From positions 1 through 43,978 of the forward strand of contig JAHHHS010000063.1 in NCBI GenBank assembly GCA_019359215.1: a DNA stretch of 43,978 bases. Reading direction: 5' to 3'. Source of the stretch: Nostoc indistinguendum CM1-VF10 (GTDB lineage: Bacteria > Cyanobacteriota > Cyanobacteriia > Cyanobacteriales > Nostocaceae). The notes beneath the pieces are model-generated. The model was not told the origin of the DNA. It saw nothing but the letters and a program-made list of their open reading frames with translations, and searched no databases. Below, one piece after another: positions 25,483-34,659 of this stretch; position 1 is the first letter of the stretch, and the number at the start of each line of letters is the position of its first letter. Position numbers and translations under genes: made by a program.

Positions 25483-26591
25483 ACCTATTCAGAAGGTATG
25501 TTGTTAGAAAGTCCATCGCCATTGGGACGGAAACACTATTTTGCCAATGTTCTCAATCCAGTTTCGCTCTCCCCGAAAGTGGTAGATAGGACTTACGCAC
25601 TCAAGCCTGAAACCTAAATCCCCCCTAGCCCTTAAAAAGGAGACTCCAGAAGTTCCCCCCTTTTTAAGGGCTAGGAGGATCTGAGTGCGTAAGCCCTGGT
25701 AGAATACTTTGCAACATCAAAGCCTTCGTTACCATACTTCTAGTTGCCAGGGCTAGTAATTGCATCTTCGACTTTCCGTTTTTTTAAGAAATTAGACATA
25801 TTATTTATTGCGTGTACTACTTGGAAATTAGACAAAATACTTTTTTATATTTGGAACGGATGAATACTGAAGCTTAATGCTTTCCCACAACATCAAATGC
25901 CTAACTCTCGATGTGTATTAGTTAGCAATTTGACTAACTACTATAATTCAGATATTCAACCATCAAATATCAAAGTAGTTATTTGAATTCAATTACATCT
26001 GTTTATGCTGTTCCGAAGTCGGAATTAAATTTACTTGCTGCCATCAAGATGTAATTATCGAATTCCTTATAAAATTTCCAAGCAAGTACAAGCACATTAA
26101 TTTAAGGGGGAGTATCTCCAACTTCAGCCATCACATTGAAGTTAACCATTGGAGCAAATAAATACTTCCCCGATTACTATAACGGCTTCCTTGCAGCCAG
26201 TTTTTATAGTCTGCTGCTGTTGTCATCATTACGTACACAGAGAATTTACATATTTACTAAAGCGCTTTTATAGTGACACAAGTAGTGTGCTTTCACTATC
26301 CTAAAAGAGAGTTACCAAATTCTTATAAAGAAACAGTAAAGTTTAAACAAAAAATATAAAGATTTCAAAAGCGACATAATTATAGAATCAGTACTTTCCT
26401 GATTTAGAGCATTAATGATACTAATCCTAAATCTCTATAATTAAATAGATAACCACTATAAATCAGAGTAAACACAGATATAAAAAACAACCATTATTGT
26501 ATTTTTGGTGCTTCATCAGACTGTAAATTTTACTGCTCATTCATAACATTAAGTATTGACAATCACCTTTTTATGGATGTTTGACAAAAAT
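25483..26591. other. 1.1-kb stretch without a recognisable gene
   Basis: It contains the inverted-repeat element at 25589-25696 and otherwise AT-rich sequence with many stops. A 19-codon minus-strand frame from 25799 (MSNFLKKRKVEDAITSPGN-stop) has no family resemblance. I see no tRNA, riboswitch or terminator that I can defend. Confidence 0.5.
25589..25696. mobile_element. MITE-like inverted-repeat element, about 108 bp
   Basis: The terminal arms GGACTTACGCACTCA and TGAGTGCGTAAGCCC are complementary with one mismatch. Inner arms CCTAGCCCTTAAAAAGG (from 25624) and CCTTTTTAAGGGCTAGG (25659-25675) are perfect complements. The whole folds into a long hairpin with no coding capacity, like miniature elements common in cyanobacterial intergenic regions. 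Confidence 0.7.
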
Positions 26592-26783
26592 CTACTTGAA
26601 TAGCAAGACAGGGATGTAGCTGCTGCGTGGCACTTGGGCTGTAGTACTGCCAATAAGTAAGTGCCGGATGCGGCTGTGTCCGTAGACTACCATCATCAGT
26701 AAATTGATCTCTTGCTTTTCTACGTAGCTGGCTATAATCTTTTCTGGTTCGTCATGTATTATCTGACAAATTGTTTTAGCCAA
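26592..26783 (-). pseudogene. Universal stress protein C-terminal fragment
   Basis: INLLMMVVYGHSRIRHLLIGSTTAQVPRSSYIPVLLF is the ATP-binding tail of UspA-like proteins (GHSRxRxLLIGSTT). In relatives the YGHS segment is usually preceded by a Gly that is Val here. The first two-thirds of the protein are missing and the fragment directly follows the alpha-2-macroglobulin remnant, so a deletion joined the two. Confidence 0.75.
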
Positions 26784-26798
26784 AGATGGCGTAAATAA

Positions 26799-29797
26799 TT
26801 ACTTTCCATCCTCCAGTATTAATGTAGACTCAGCTGTACGTCCAAATTCTTCTGGTGCATATTGCAGGTGAACCTCTGCACCAGGCCAAGAAAATGTACC
26901 AGGAGTAACAGAACGGACTAAATAGTGCAAACTATAAACTCCTGGTTCCAGGTGGTCTGAGTAGGCGATAATGCGATCGCGGTAGATATTTCTAAAGCCA
27001 AGTTCCCAGCTATCGGCTTTTGCTTGTAATGCAGCTGTGGTAGTTTGGAAACTTGCATCCACAGCTTCAAAACCTGATGGTAAAGGGTCTTTAATCACCA
27101 GATGATCTATAGGATGATCAGCGATAACTTCTAAACCGATATCAAACACCTGTCCAGAGGCTAAAGTCAAGGGTTTATCGAAAGCGTAAAGACCTGTTTT
27201 TTGTAAAACTTTCTCTTTATTTGCTTGACTAATTTCTCGTGTTATGGGTAAATCGTGAAATCTACCTGGCTGAGGTCAGTAACAACCACTTCAATGGGAA
27301 AAGCCTTACCAGCATCAGCGATAAAATTACTTTTTAATCCAATGAGGCGATTACTTGGTAGGGCTGTAAAAGTTTTGGAATTCGCTACAGATAGATTAGA
27401 AACATCTGCAACTTGCACATCTACTCGGTAAGTCATTGGATATGGTAAATCATTTGCCACATTCACAGTTTGGCTACTTTTACCATTAGCATCTAGTTGG
27501 GTATTAGTTTGCAACACATCACTAGATATAGTAGGAGTTTCTTCTGGCCATAACCACTGCCGACCAAAAGTGAATTCCTCCCAACCTTTGGGAATAAAAT
27601 TAGCCTGTTGACGAGTAATAAAGTATTTTGCTTCTCCACCTTCTACAGGCGCACCAAATAAATAATTACTTGTAGCATTAATATTAACTTTCTCGTCAAT
27701 GTAAGCAAATTTTTTATCTAAATTGACTTCAACTTTAAAATTGGGAGGCTTAAATTCAGCTACCCGAAATTCTCCAGAAATTTATTGCCCATTCTTCCCC
27801 TTAGCCTGGATTGTATGGTAGCCTAAACGCTGATTTGTCTTAATTGGCAGTTCCAGAGAAAATGTACCAAAGTCATTTGTAGTTTGTGTACCTAAATTGG
27901 TCTTTTGTCCATCAGGATTTACCAGAGTTAACTGGTAAACAGCATTTTTATCTTGCTGGATTGCACCATTTTGCAAGAAGTCAGCAAACCCAGTTAACCA
28001 AGCTTTTTCGCCTGGTTGATATAACTGTCTATCTGAAAAAATTACCCCGCGTGATTCTGGTTTACCATCTTGCCAACCTGCATCAATACCGTAGCCATAA
28101 ACGCCGCTATATTCTTCAGTTCTAGCGAATGCCCAATCTTGATTTTCACGGGCAATTACTAATAATTGTGGTGATTTACTAGAACTTTCATTCCCAGAAT
28201 AACATTGCTGTAATTCTTCCCGATTAATTCTAAAAGTTCCATTTTCATCAGTTTTACCTGTTGCACAAGGTGCAGGTTCGGGGCGGGATTTAGCCTCTAA
28301 CTTTGATTGATAAATTTCAACAGCCGCCGCTTGAACTGGTGAACCATCTGTAAGATGATTGACGCGAATTAAGCCTGACTCAAGGAACCACTGAGTAAAT
28401 ACACCCAAATTCGTCAATTCAACCATGCCATAAGTGGTAGGTTCTCGCCACAGTTCTTTACCATTCTCCTGATATTTATTAGTGCGGGCTTGCACTCCGT
28501 AAGCTAACATTCCCGTAGCCGCACTTATTTTTTCCCGGAATTTAAGTGTGACAGGTTTACCTAAAGTCTGTCCAAACTTATCTTTGAGATTTTCGCTGAT
28601 AGTAATTGTATAAGTTTTGGCGGGTTCTAGCGCGTAAGGATTGATGCCGACAATTTTATCTTCATCGTTGATTTGCAAAATTCTCGAAATGTCTTTTGGT
28701 GCCGGATTAATGTTAATATTTTCTTTAGCTGAATCTGCCACTAAGACATTATTAAATTCTAGCTGGGGACTTCCTTTGGTAAATCTTCCAAAAGTTCCGC
28801 CTGCATCTGGCTGTCCGTAATAGTTAATTTTATGAAATGCCAAAGGCGAATAAGTTGCTAACTTACTGGCAAATTTTTTTTCTGTAGGGAGATTGCCATA
28901 AGCAGGACGTATTCCGGGAGAAAATACTAGCCGATAATGGGTTGCTTTTTCAAGATTTTGCTGTGGGATGAGGTTATAAATCCAGTTGCGTGCTGAAGGG
29001 TCAAATTTTTCTAAAGGATCTTCATTTTCTAATGGTTTTTCTTCTTTGTTTAATTCAACTTTAAAATCTGTACCTTTATTTTTACCCTCAGGGATTAACT
29101 GTGAATGTTCTTGTACGGAAGTTAAATCTAATTCTACATTAGAAGTAAACTGTAGCTTTTGTTTTAAATCAATTGGTTCAATATCAGCCTTCTCAATGGG
29201 ATTGAGACCGGGTAAATTAGTCAGTTTGATAGACTCGGTATTGAAAGTCCAAGGTAAATCTTTGTCTAAGCGATGGTTTTTTAAATCAGCTAAACCTGCT
29301 TTAAGAGTGACTTGAAATCTTGTCGCTATCGGCAATGCTTTCTCGGCTTGAAAACCCACCATGCGCGGTGTCAAAAAGCGAAATTGACCGGGTAAAGGCG
29401 GCCAAAGCGCAAATTTTTCTAAAATTTTCTGCTGTTCTGGACTGTCGAGGCTTTCAACTGGGATTAAAGCTTCTTTAAAGCGAATGCGGATTTGGTTAAG
29501 AGGTTTGGCATCTCCAATGGGACTAATTTGTTCAATCCAGTCTGGTAGCTTTGGCGGTGTTAGTGGGGAAACGGCTGGGAGTTGTTCTTTGCTTGAGTTG
29601 ATACTAAAAAAATTACACCCTGCCATTCCTAGAATAAGTGTAAAGAGAAGAATAAACTGTGTTGTTCTCTTGCGACTTGAGGAATGACTAATTTTTTTTA
29701 ACGTAGGCGCTTTGCCTTGCCGCAGGCTACCGCCAAGGACGCCAAGGAAGAAATAGAGAATTTTATGGTAGAGATGGAGTAGAACTCTAATAACCAT
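26799..29797 (-). pseudogene. Bacterial alpha-2-macroglobulin pseudogene
   Basis: It starts near 29797 with a lipoprotein signal (LILGMAGC lipobox). It encodes the N-terminal macroglobulin domains (PIGDAKPLNQIRIRFKEALIPV, GVIFSDRQLYQPGEKAWLTGFADF). In frame lies a TAA at 27784-27782 after KGKNGQ; the protein continues as ISGEFRVAEFKPPNFKVEV to another stop at 27244-27242. A different frame then gives the C-terminal bundle (TGLYAFDKPLTLASGQVFDIGLEV to LILEDGK). Relatives are about 1,900 residues; only about 1,000 codons remain. The thioester and bait region (GCxEQ) is absent. The family traps proteases in the periplasm and is usually encoded beside pbpC, as here, though divergently. Confidence 0.85.
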
Positions 29798-30143
29798 ATT
29801 TTTAGTAATTTAAAATAAAAAATTCGCAAATTATAGCAAGCATAAGTTTATATTCCCTTATCGAGTTAGCAATGCCAAGACTAATAAAGGACGCCAAATG
29901 AATATTTTTTACCCAGAGTTTGGATTTAAGTATGTTTATTTACATAGATAACCAATTCTGTATGATTGTTCCGAAAAATCACTACAATTCTTAACTATGA
30001 AGAAGTATTTAACTTCTGCAAACATTAATTTACATCTGCTAAGTTAGAACAAATGAATCATTAAGGATATGACATATTTACTGATGTAGATGTAATCACC
30101 GCGTCAAAATTAAGGTAAATTTTCTTAGACAGGGGATTCCCTG
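29798..30143. promoter_or_regulatory. Divergent promoter region between the A2M pseudogene and pbpC
   Basis: 346 AT-rich bases with no open frame. It must hold the pbpC promoter and the old A2M promoter. I see no clear operator palindrome or terminator. Confidence 0.4.
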
Positions 30144-32495
30144 ATGAAACTGATTTTACGATCGCTCCTCCAAATTAAGCACAGTAAAATTATCCTGGCT
30201 GTGCTGGTAATCTGTCTGGTGGTACGCCTACTGCCTTATTTTGCGCCCATTCGAGCCGCAGACATTGCCCAAAATCAACTGGCAATGCAATTTAGCGATC
30301 GCAATGGTTTACCATTAGGAACATTGCTCACCCGTGACCAAGAGCATACATCAGTAATACCACTAAATCAGGTTTCGCCCCAGTTTATCCATGCTATTTT
30401 AGCCGCCGAAGATGGCAGCTTTTACCATCACGGGGCGTTGGATATGAAAGCTATTATCCGCGCCAGCAAAGAAGCTATCCACGCCAAACGAATTGTTTCC
30501 GGCGCTTCCACTATTACTATGCAGTTAGCCCGGATGTTAGATCCTGTACCGCCTAGTTTCTCTGGTAAACTGAGTGAGATTTGGCTATCTTGGCGGTTAG
30601 TAGCAGGGATGAACAAAGATGAAATTCTCTCTGCATATATCAATCGGTTGCCAATGGGAGGCAATATATATGGTGTGGAAGCAGCCGCGCAGACTTATTT
30701 TTCCATCCCAGCTAGTGACTTGAATCTTGCTCAAGCTAGTTTGTTAGCTGCTATCCCCAATAATCCCACATACTTTAACCCTTACCAGCATTGGGAACGG
30801 CTGAAGCAGCGACAAAAATACGTTCTTAATCGTATGCTACAGGAAAAGTATATTAGTGGTGCAATCGCAGCTCGAACACAAAGCGAAAAAGTTGTGTTTC
30901 AGTCTCGCCCACAAGGAATTATCGCCGCACCACACTTTTTATTTTGGTTAGCCAATCAAATCCCCCCTAACAAAGAGAGGAATCAAGCCCCCCTTTCAAA
31001 GGTAAGTTGGGAGGATAAATCCGTTATTCGCACAACTATAAATCGCCCTTTACAGCAGTTTGTCGAAGCACAGGTGCAACAGGTAATTTCTTCTCTGGCT
31101 GCCAACAACGTGCATGATGCATCTGCGTTGGTGATTGACAACCACACCGGTGAAGTATTGGCTTATGTCGGTTCCCCTGATTATTTTAATGAGGCAAAAC
31201 TAGGACGCAATGATGGAGTGCAAGCGCTACGTCAACCAGGCTCTACCCTCAAGCCTTTTGTATATGAATTAGCTTTAGAAAAAGGTTTAATTCGCCCAAA
31301 TACGATTTTGGCAGATGTACCTGCCCATTATGCAATTCCTGGCGCAAAACTTTATAGCCCCACAGATTACACCGAAAGCTTCCTTGGCCCTGTGCGCGTG
31401 CGAATCGCTTTAGCAAATTCTCTAAATGTACCAGCAGTACGGGTGTTAGAAAAGGTAAGTGTGCAGACTTTCCTCGAACATCTGCATCAATTGGGGTTTG
31501 AACACCTTAACCAAACCCCAGAACATTATGGTTTGGGTTTGACTCTAGGTAGTGGCGAAGTCAGTTTATGGGAATTAGCCCGTGCCTACCTGACCATAGC
31601 ACGACAAGGAGATGCTACCCCTTTAGTAAGCACATTTTCTAATTCCCCACTCCCTACTCCCCATTACCCCTTATCCCCAGAGGGGGCCCCACCTTCCCCA
31701 TTCCCCAATCACACAATATGGCAATTAATAACTAATATGCTCAGTGACAACCATGCTCGTGCAACAGCATTTGGTGTAGACTCAGTATTAAATTTACCCT
31801 TTCCTGCTGCTATTAAAACTGGCACTTCTTCCAATTTTCGGGATACTTGGACGGTTGGCTTTACCACAGATTACACTGTCGCTACTTGGGTAGGCAATTT
31901 CAATGGCGAACCCATGCGCCAAGTTTCAGGCGTTGCCGGGGCTGCACCCTTGTGGAATCGGATTATGTTACACCTGCATGAACATCAAGAACCAGGAGGT
32001 TTTCTGCCTCCAGAAGGTTTAGTGCAACTACCTGTATGTGCAATTTCGGGTTTACGACCAACACCAGATTGTACCTCAGTAGTGCAGGAATATTTCTATC
32101 CAGAAGATAAAATTGCCTACGAACGTGAAAATCAATTCAATTTGCCACCAGAATATGATGAATGGTTGGCAAAACAACAGCAATCAAGTTTTGTATCAAC
32201 TAATTTGAGAATTTTATCTCCGCATCATGGCGACTTATTCTTAGTGTATCCAGGTGAAGAAGCGAAGCAAAAACTTGAATTCAAATTAGCGGGAAATAAA
32301 TCTGCGCCTGTAGCGTGGTGGCTGAATGGTGAAAGACTAGATACAAACTCAGCTAATTCTTTATTTTGGAATTTGCGTCCTGGTAAATGGACTTTGGAAG
32401 CGAGAAGTGGTGAAATGAGTGATAAGGTAAGTTTTCAGGTAGAGTTAGCTAGTATTAAACCTACGCGTCGAGGTTTTTCTATTAGTAATTATTAA
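30144..32495 (+). CDS. pbpC: Penicillin-binding protein 1C (bifunctional transglycosylase/transpeptidase)
   Basis: This 783-residue protein has an N-terminal anchor (IILAVLVICLVVRLL). A GT51 glycosyltransferase domain carries catalytic Glu89 in AAEDGSFYHH plus GASTITMQLARM. The transpeptidase domain has Ser367 in PGSTLKPF, SLN and K558TGTS. The tail is a PBP1C-type beta domain. It polymerises and cross-links peptidoglycan in the periplasm. Two segments, near residues 272-295 (PPNKERNQAPLSK) and 493-520 (SNSPLPTPHYPLSPEG), look like in-frame insertions of C-rich dispersed repeats between conserved blocks; no catalytic motif is affected. Its usual partner, alpha-2-macroglobulin, is decayed next door. 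Confidence 0.92.
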   Translation: MKLILRSLLQIKHSKIILAVLVICLVVRLLPYFAPIRAADIAQNQLAMQFSDRNGLPLGTLLTRDQEHTSVIPLNQVSPQFIHAILAAEDGSFYHHGALDMKAIIRASKEAIHAKRIVSGASTITMQLARMLDPVPPSFSGKLSEIWLSWRLVAGMNKDEILSAYINRLPMGGNIYGVEAAAQTYFSIPASDLNLAQASLLAAIPNNPTYFNPYQHWERLKQRQKYVLNRMLQEKYISGAIAARTQSEKVVFQSRPQGIIAAPHFLFWLANQIPPNKERNQAPLSKVSWEDKSVIRTTINRPLQQFVEAQVQQVISSLAANNVHDASALVIDNHTGEVLAYVGSPDYFNEAKLGRNDGVQALRQPGSTLKPFVYELALEKGLIRPNTILADVPAHYAIPGAKLYSPTDYTESFLGPVRVRIALANSLNVPAVRVLEKVSVQTFLEHLHQLGFEHLNQTPEHYGLGLTLGSGEVSLWELARAYLTIARQGDATPLVSTFSNSPLPTPHYPLSPEGAPPSPFPNHTIWQLITNMLSDNHARATAFGVDSVLNLPFPAAIKTGTSSNFRDTWTVGFTTDYTVATWVGNFNGEPMRQVSGVAGAAPLWNRIMLHLHEHQEPGGFLPPEGLVQLPVCAISGLRPTPDCTSVVQEYFYPEDKIAYERENQFNLPPEYDEWLAKQQQSSFVSTNLRILSPHHGDLFLVYPGEEAKQKLEFKLAGNKSAPVAWWLNGERLDTNSANSLFWNLRPGKWTLEARSGEMSDKVSFQVELASIKPTRRGFSISNY

Positions 32496-32574
32496 GGAGA
32501 TAGCATAGAACCCATAGTTGTCGGCATTCTATTATTTAGACATACTATTTGGCTTTGTTAATTAATATACTTGC

Positions 32575-32775
32575 TTACCGTGCCTGCTTAATAGGAATTT
32601 CAATCACAAACTCTGTACCCTTACCAGGTGCAGAAATACAGTTTATTTGTCCCTTCTGCTTCTCTGCTATAATTTGATAACTAATAGATAATCCTAAGTC
32701 AGTACCTTTAGTTATAGGTTTAGTAGTAAAGAAAGGGTCAAACAATTTATCCTTAACTTTTTCTGTTATTCCTGC
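32575..32775 (-). pseudogene. Histidine kinase HATPase tail fragment
   Basis: The minus-strand frame reads ITEKVKDKLFDPFFTTKPITKGTDLGLSISYQIIAEKQKG and ends EFVIEIPIKQAR at TAA 32577-32575. This is the last third of a sensor kinase ATPase domain (FDPFFTTK and LGLSISY). Everything upstream is replaced by the RCCR-like gene on the other strand. Confidence 0.75.
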
Positions 32776-32782
32776 TTTTTCT

Positions 32783-33367
32783 GGAGAAGAAGTTGATTGG
32801 CTAGTTCATTCGTGGCTAGGAAACCCTGAAAAATCAAACTTTAGCACCATCCGTCTCACCACATGGTTGAAATCGCATATTCAGGTTCCTCATTTGGCTT
32901 TTGGGTTTAGCACACTTCCGAATATTCTCTTTTATATAGATTACATTCCCCGGACTGAGCTTTTAACCGACTTAGCATATCTCGATCGCTACTATGAACC
33001 AGTTAATCAAACATTCTTGAAGTTACAAGACGATTCGCGCCTCAAGGTCTTTACCAGCAAAAGTCTGTATCTTCGCTTATTTCAATCGCCTGTTAGCTTG
33101 TGTTACACGGGCGCACCTACTTTTGATACTCTTGAACTAACTCGCACACTTGCACATGAAACCCTCGATCGCTGGCTAACTTGGGTAGATGCAGCTGAAC
33201 CTGTGCCAGAAGATGCACGCAAAGCTTTAGCGGCTCGTGATTTGTTGGTACGTCGTAACAGTTCTGAATGTGATCCAGGTAATAAATTTGTCGCACAGAT
33301 GTTTGGTTCTGAATTGACAGATAAACTTGTACGATCGCTCTGGGGCGCCGATCGAATTAGTCATTAG
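32783..33367 (+). pseudogene. Red chlorophyll catabolite reductase-like protein, N-terminus lost
   Basis: The open frame (EEVDWLVHSWLGNPEK, LPNILFYIDYIPRTELLTD, YLDRYYEPVNQTFLKL, FTSKSLYLRLFQSP, ARDLLVRRNSSECDPG, MFGSELTDKLVRSLWG) matches, in order, the plant RCC reductase layout: LxLILDLPxRxDL, YLxxYYQ, SxSLFVRxxxSP, RRKSIESD, MFGEEV. The family is related to ferredoxin-dependent bilin reductases and reduces a linear tetrapyrrole. The frame joins kinase debris at about 32780 with no proper start; the first usable codon is TTG 32867, which would lose the N-terminal strands. Most catalytic-domain motifs remain, so it may be a recent casualty. Confidence 0.6.
33311..33345 (+). repeat. Duplicated junction segment, copy A (end of RCCR-like gene)
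   Basis: Thirty-five bases encoding ELTDKLVRSLWG recur at 34570-34603 with few mismatches, directly before the nitrilase-like gene. There they lie outside any RCCR gene. Confidence 0.7.
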
Positions 33368-33400
33368 TCATTAGTCATTGGTCATTTGTCCTTAGTCCCA
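33362..33400 (+). repeat. Heptamer tandem repeat
   Basis: Four to five copies of a TCATTAG/TCATTGG/TCATTTG heptamer follow the RCCR-like stop, a repeat type common in Nostoc-like intergenic DNA. Confidence 0.7.
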
Positions 33401-33414
33401 TGCCCCATGCCCAT

Positions 33415-33478
33415 TAATCCAGAATCGTACCGGGCTTTAGCACTGCAAGTTACCTGTCATGCAAAACTCCATCAACCG
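33415..33478 (+). pseudogene. 5' scar of a second nitrilase-like gene
   Basis: It matches the start of the nitrilase-like gene (34679-34791) but lacks 44 bp. The missing bases lie exactly between two TCATGCA heptamers of the intact copy (34719-34725 and 34763-34769), as expected for deletion by slipped pairing. The frame is lost. Confidence 0.75.
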
Positions 33479-33507
33479 CCTACTTTTGCCACAGTGTACT
33501 AATCCGA

Positions 33508-34437
33508 TCACAGACTTTCGTAGGTGAGTTCCGCATTTGCCCAGTTGGTTTCTGCCAGAAACTCCCTAAATGTGGTCAGAAGTCCAGGAAACTCCTCTTC
33601 TCGTAAACGCTGGACATCGGCTTGATAACCTTGCTTGCGATACCACTGAATTAAATCGAACAGTTCTTTTTGTAGCAAGAGTAAGAAAATCCAGGCGGGT
33701 GTCTCTTTGTAGACAACTTTCATCCCCTGCGCTTGGGAGAATGCCTCTGCCATTTCAAGAGGAGTCAGCACATCGCCAGCTAGCTCAATTTCTTGACCAA
33801 TATACTTAGTGGGATGTTTAATTACGTAGGCAGCAACTCGGCCCATGTCCTTGGTTGTAATTAGATGAAGGGGCTTGTTTGGTTGAATGGAAAATGGGAA
33901 ACTACCTTTGAGGATCGAAGGTCGGGTGTACTTCTTCCAAAACTCCTCCATAAACAAGCAAGCTCGCAACATGGTAGTCGGTAAGCCAGCTTCTTTGAGA
34001 ATTTTCTCTACTTGATACTTTTGTTCTATGCGGGGGATTCCTGAATTACTGTCTGCCCCACCTGCGGAATTGTAGACAAAGTGCTTAATGTCAGCCTGTT
34101 TAGCTACTTGTGCAACTCGCCTTGCTCTCTCCACCTCTAGCGGGTCAATTTTAGCAGAGTCCGCAGAAGTAGCGTGGCAGTAAACAGCCGAAATTCCTGT
34201 AAAGGCTGCTATGAGAGAGGTTTCATCGTCGAGGTTGGCTTTTACCAGTTCAACTCCGGCATCGTTGAGTTTTGCAAGAGTTGGACGATTAAGGTCAATT
34301 TCTCTAGTGATGACTCGCAGATTGGTAACTTTCTGTTCGAGAAATCCCTTGACGACATTTCCACCTGTGCCGCCAGTAACTCCGATGAGTAAGACTTTAT
34401 CGGTGTTTGATTCTGTGCGATCGGGGAAATTTGACAT
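33508..34437 (-). CDS. NmrA-family NAD(P)-binding protein
   Basis: This 309-residue protein has a Rossmann start LLIGVTGGTGGNVVKGFL (GxxGxxG), then VKANLDDETSLIAAF, FVYNSAGGAD, and a C-terminal region of the NmrA/HSCARG type (atypical SDR). Such proteins act as redox sensors or NADPH-dependent reductases on quinones and similar compounds; no active-site Tyr-Lys pair is evident. The start ATG 34437 follows GGGAGAAGAGAG. It lies, in opposite orientation, between two copies of the RCCR-nitrilase junction, so it may have arrived there with the duplication. The gene appears intact. Confidence 0.85.
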   Translation of the reverse strand: MSNFPDRTESNTDKVLLIGVTGGTGGNVVKGFLEQKVTNLRVITREIDLNRPTLAKLNDAGVELVKANLDDETSLIAAFTGISAVYCHATSADSAKIDPLEVERARRVAQVAKQADIKHFVYNSAGGADSNSGIPRIEQKYQVEKILKEAGLPTTMLRACLFMEEFWKKYTRPSILKGSFPFSIQPNKPLHLITTKDMGRVAAYVIKHPTKYIGQEIELAGDVLTPLEMAEAFSQAQGMKVVYKETPAWIFLLLLQKELFDLIQWYRKQGYQADVQRLREEEFPGLLTTFREFLAETNWANAELTYESL

Positions 34438-34569
34438 TCTCTCTTCTCCCTGAAGTTCTCTATATTAAATTTAAGTTTATCCAAAGACAGGAGAAGCAAA
34501 CAATAGCATCATCTATTGCACATATTGTTTAACTTTGAACTCGTAAATTATCATCGGTTTCTCCTATCT

Positions 34570-34603
34570 GAATTGACGTATAAACTTGTACGATCGCTCT
34601 AGG
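34570..34603 (+). repeat. Duplicated junction segment, copy B
   Basis: GAATTGAC..ATAAACTTGTACGATCGCTCT is repeated from the end of the RCCR-like gene (33311-33345). It is followed by a short dispersed repeat (GTGTAGGCGTAGCCCAACC) and then the nitrilase-like gene. Confidence 0.7.
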
Positions 34604-34659
34604 GTGTGTAGGCGTAGCCCAACCTAGGCATAGCATTCTATAGAATTTGGTGAGCAATT

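Noticed and set aside
25740..25799. Minus-strand peptide MSNFLKKRKVEDAITSPGN as a possible small peptide gene
   Set aside because: Only 19 codons, no ribosome site checked with confidence, no modification or export genes nearby.
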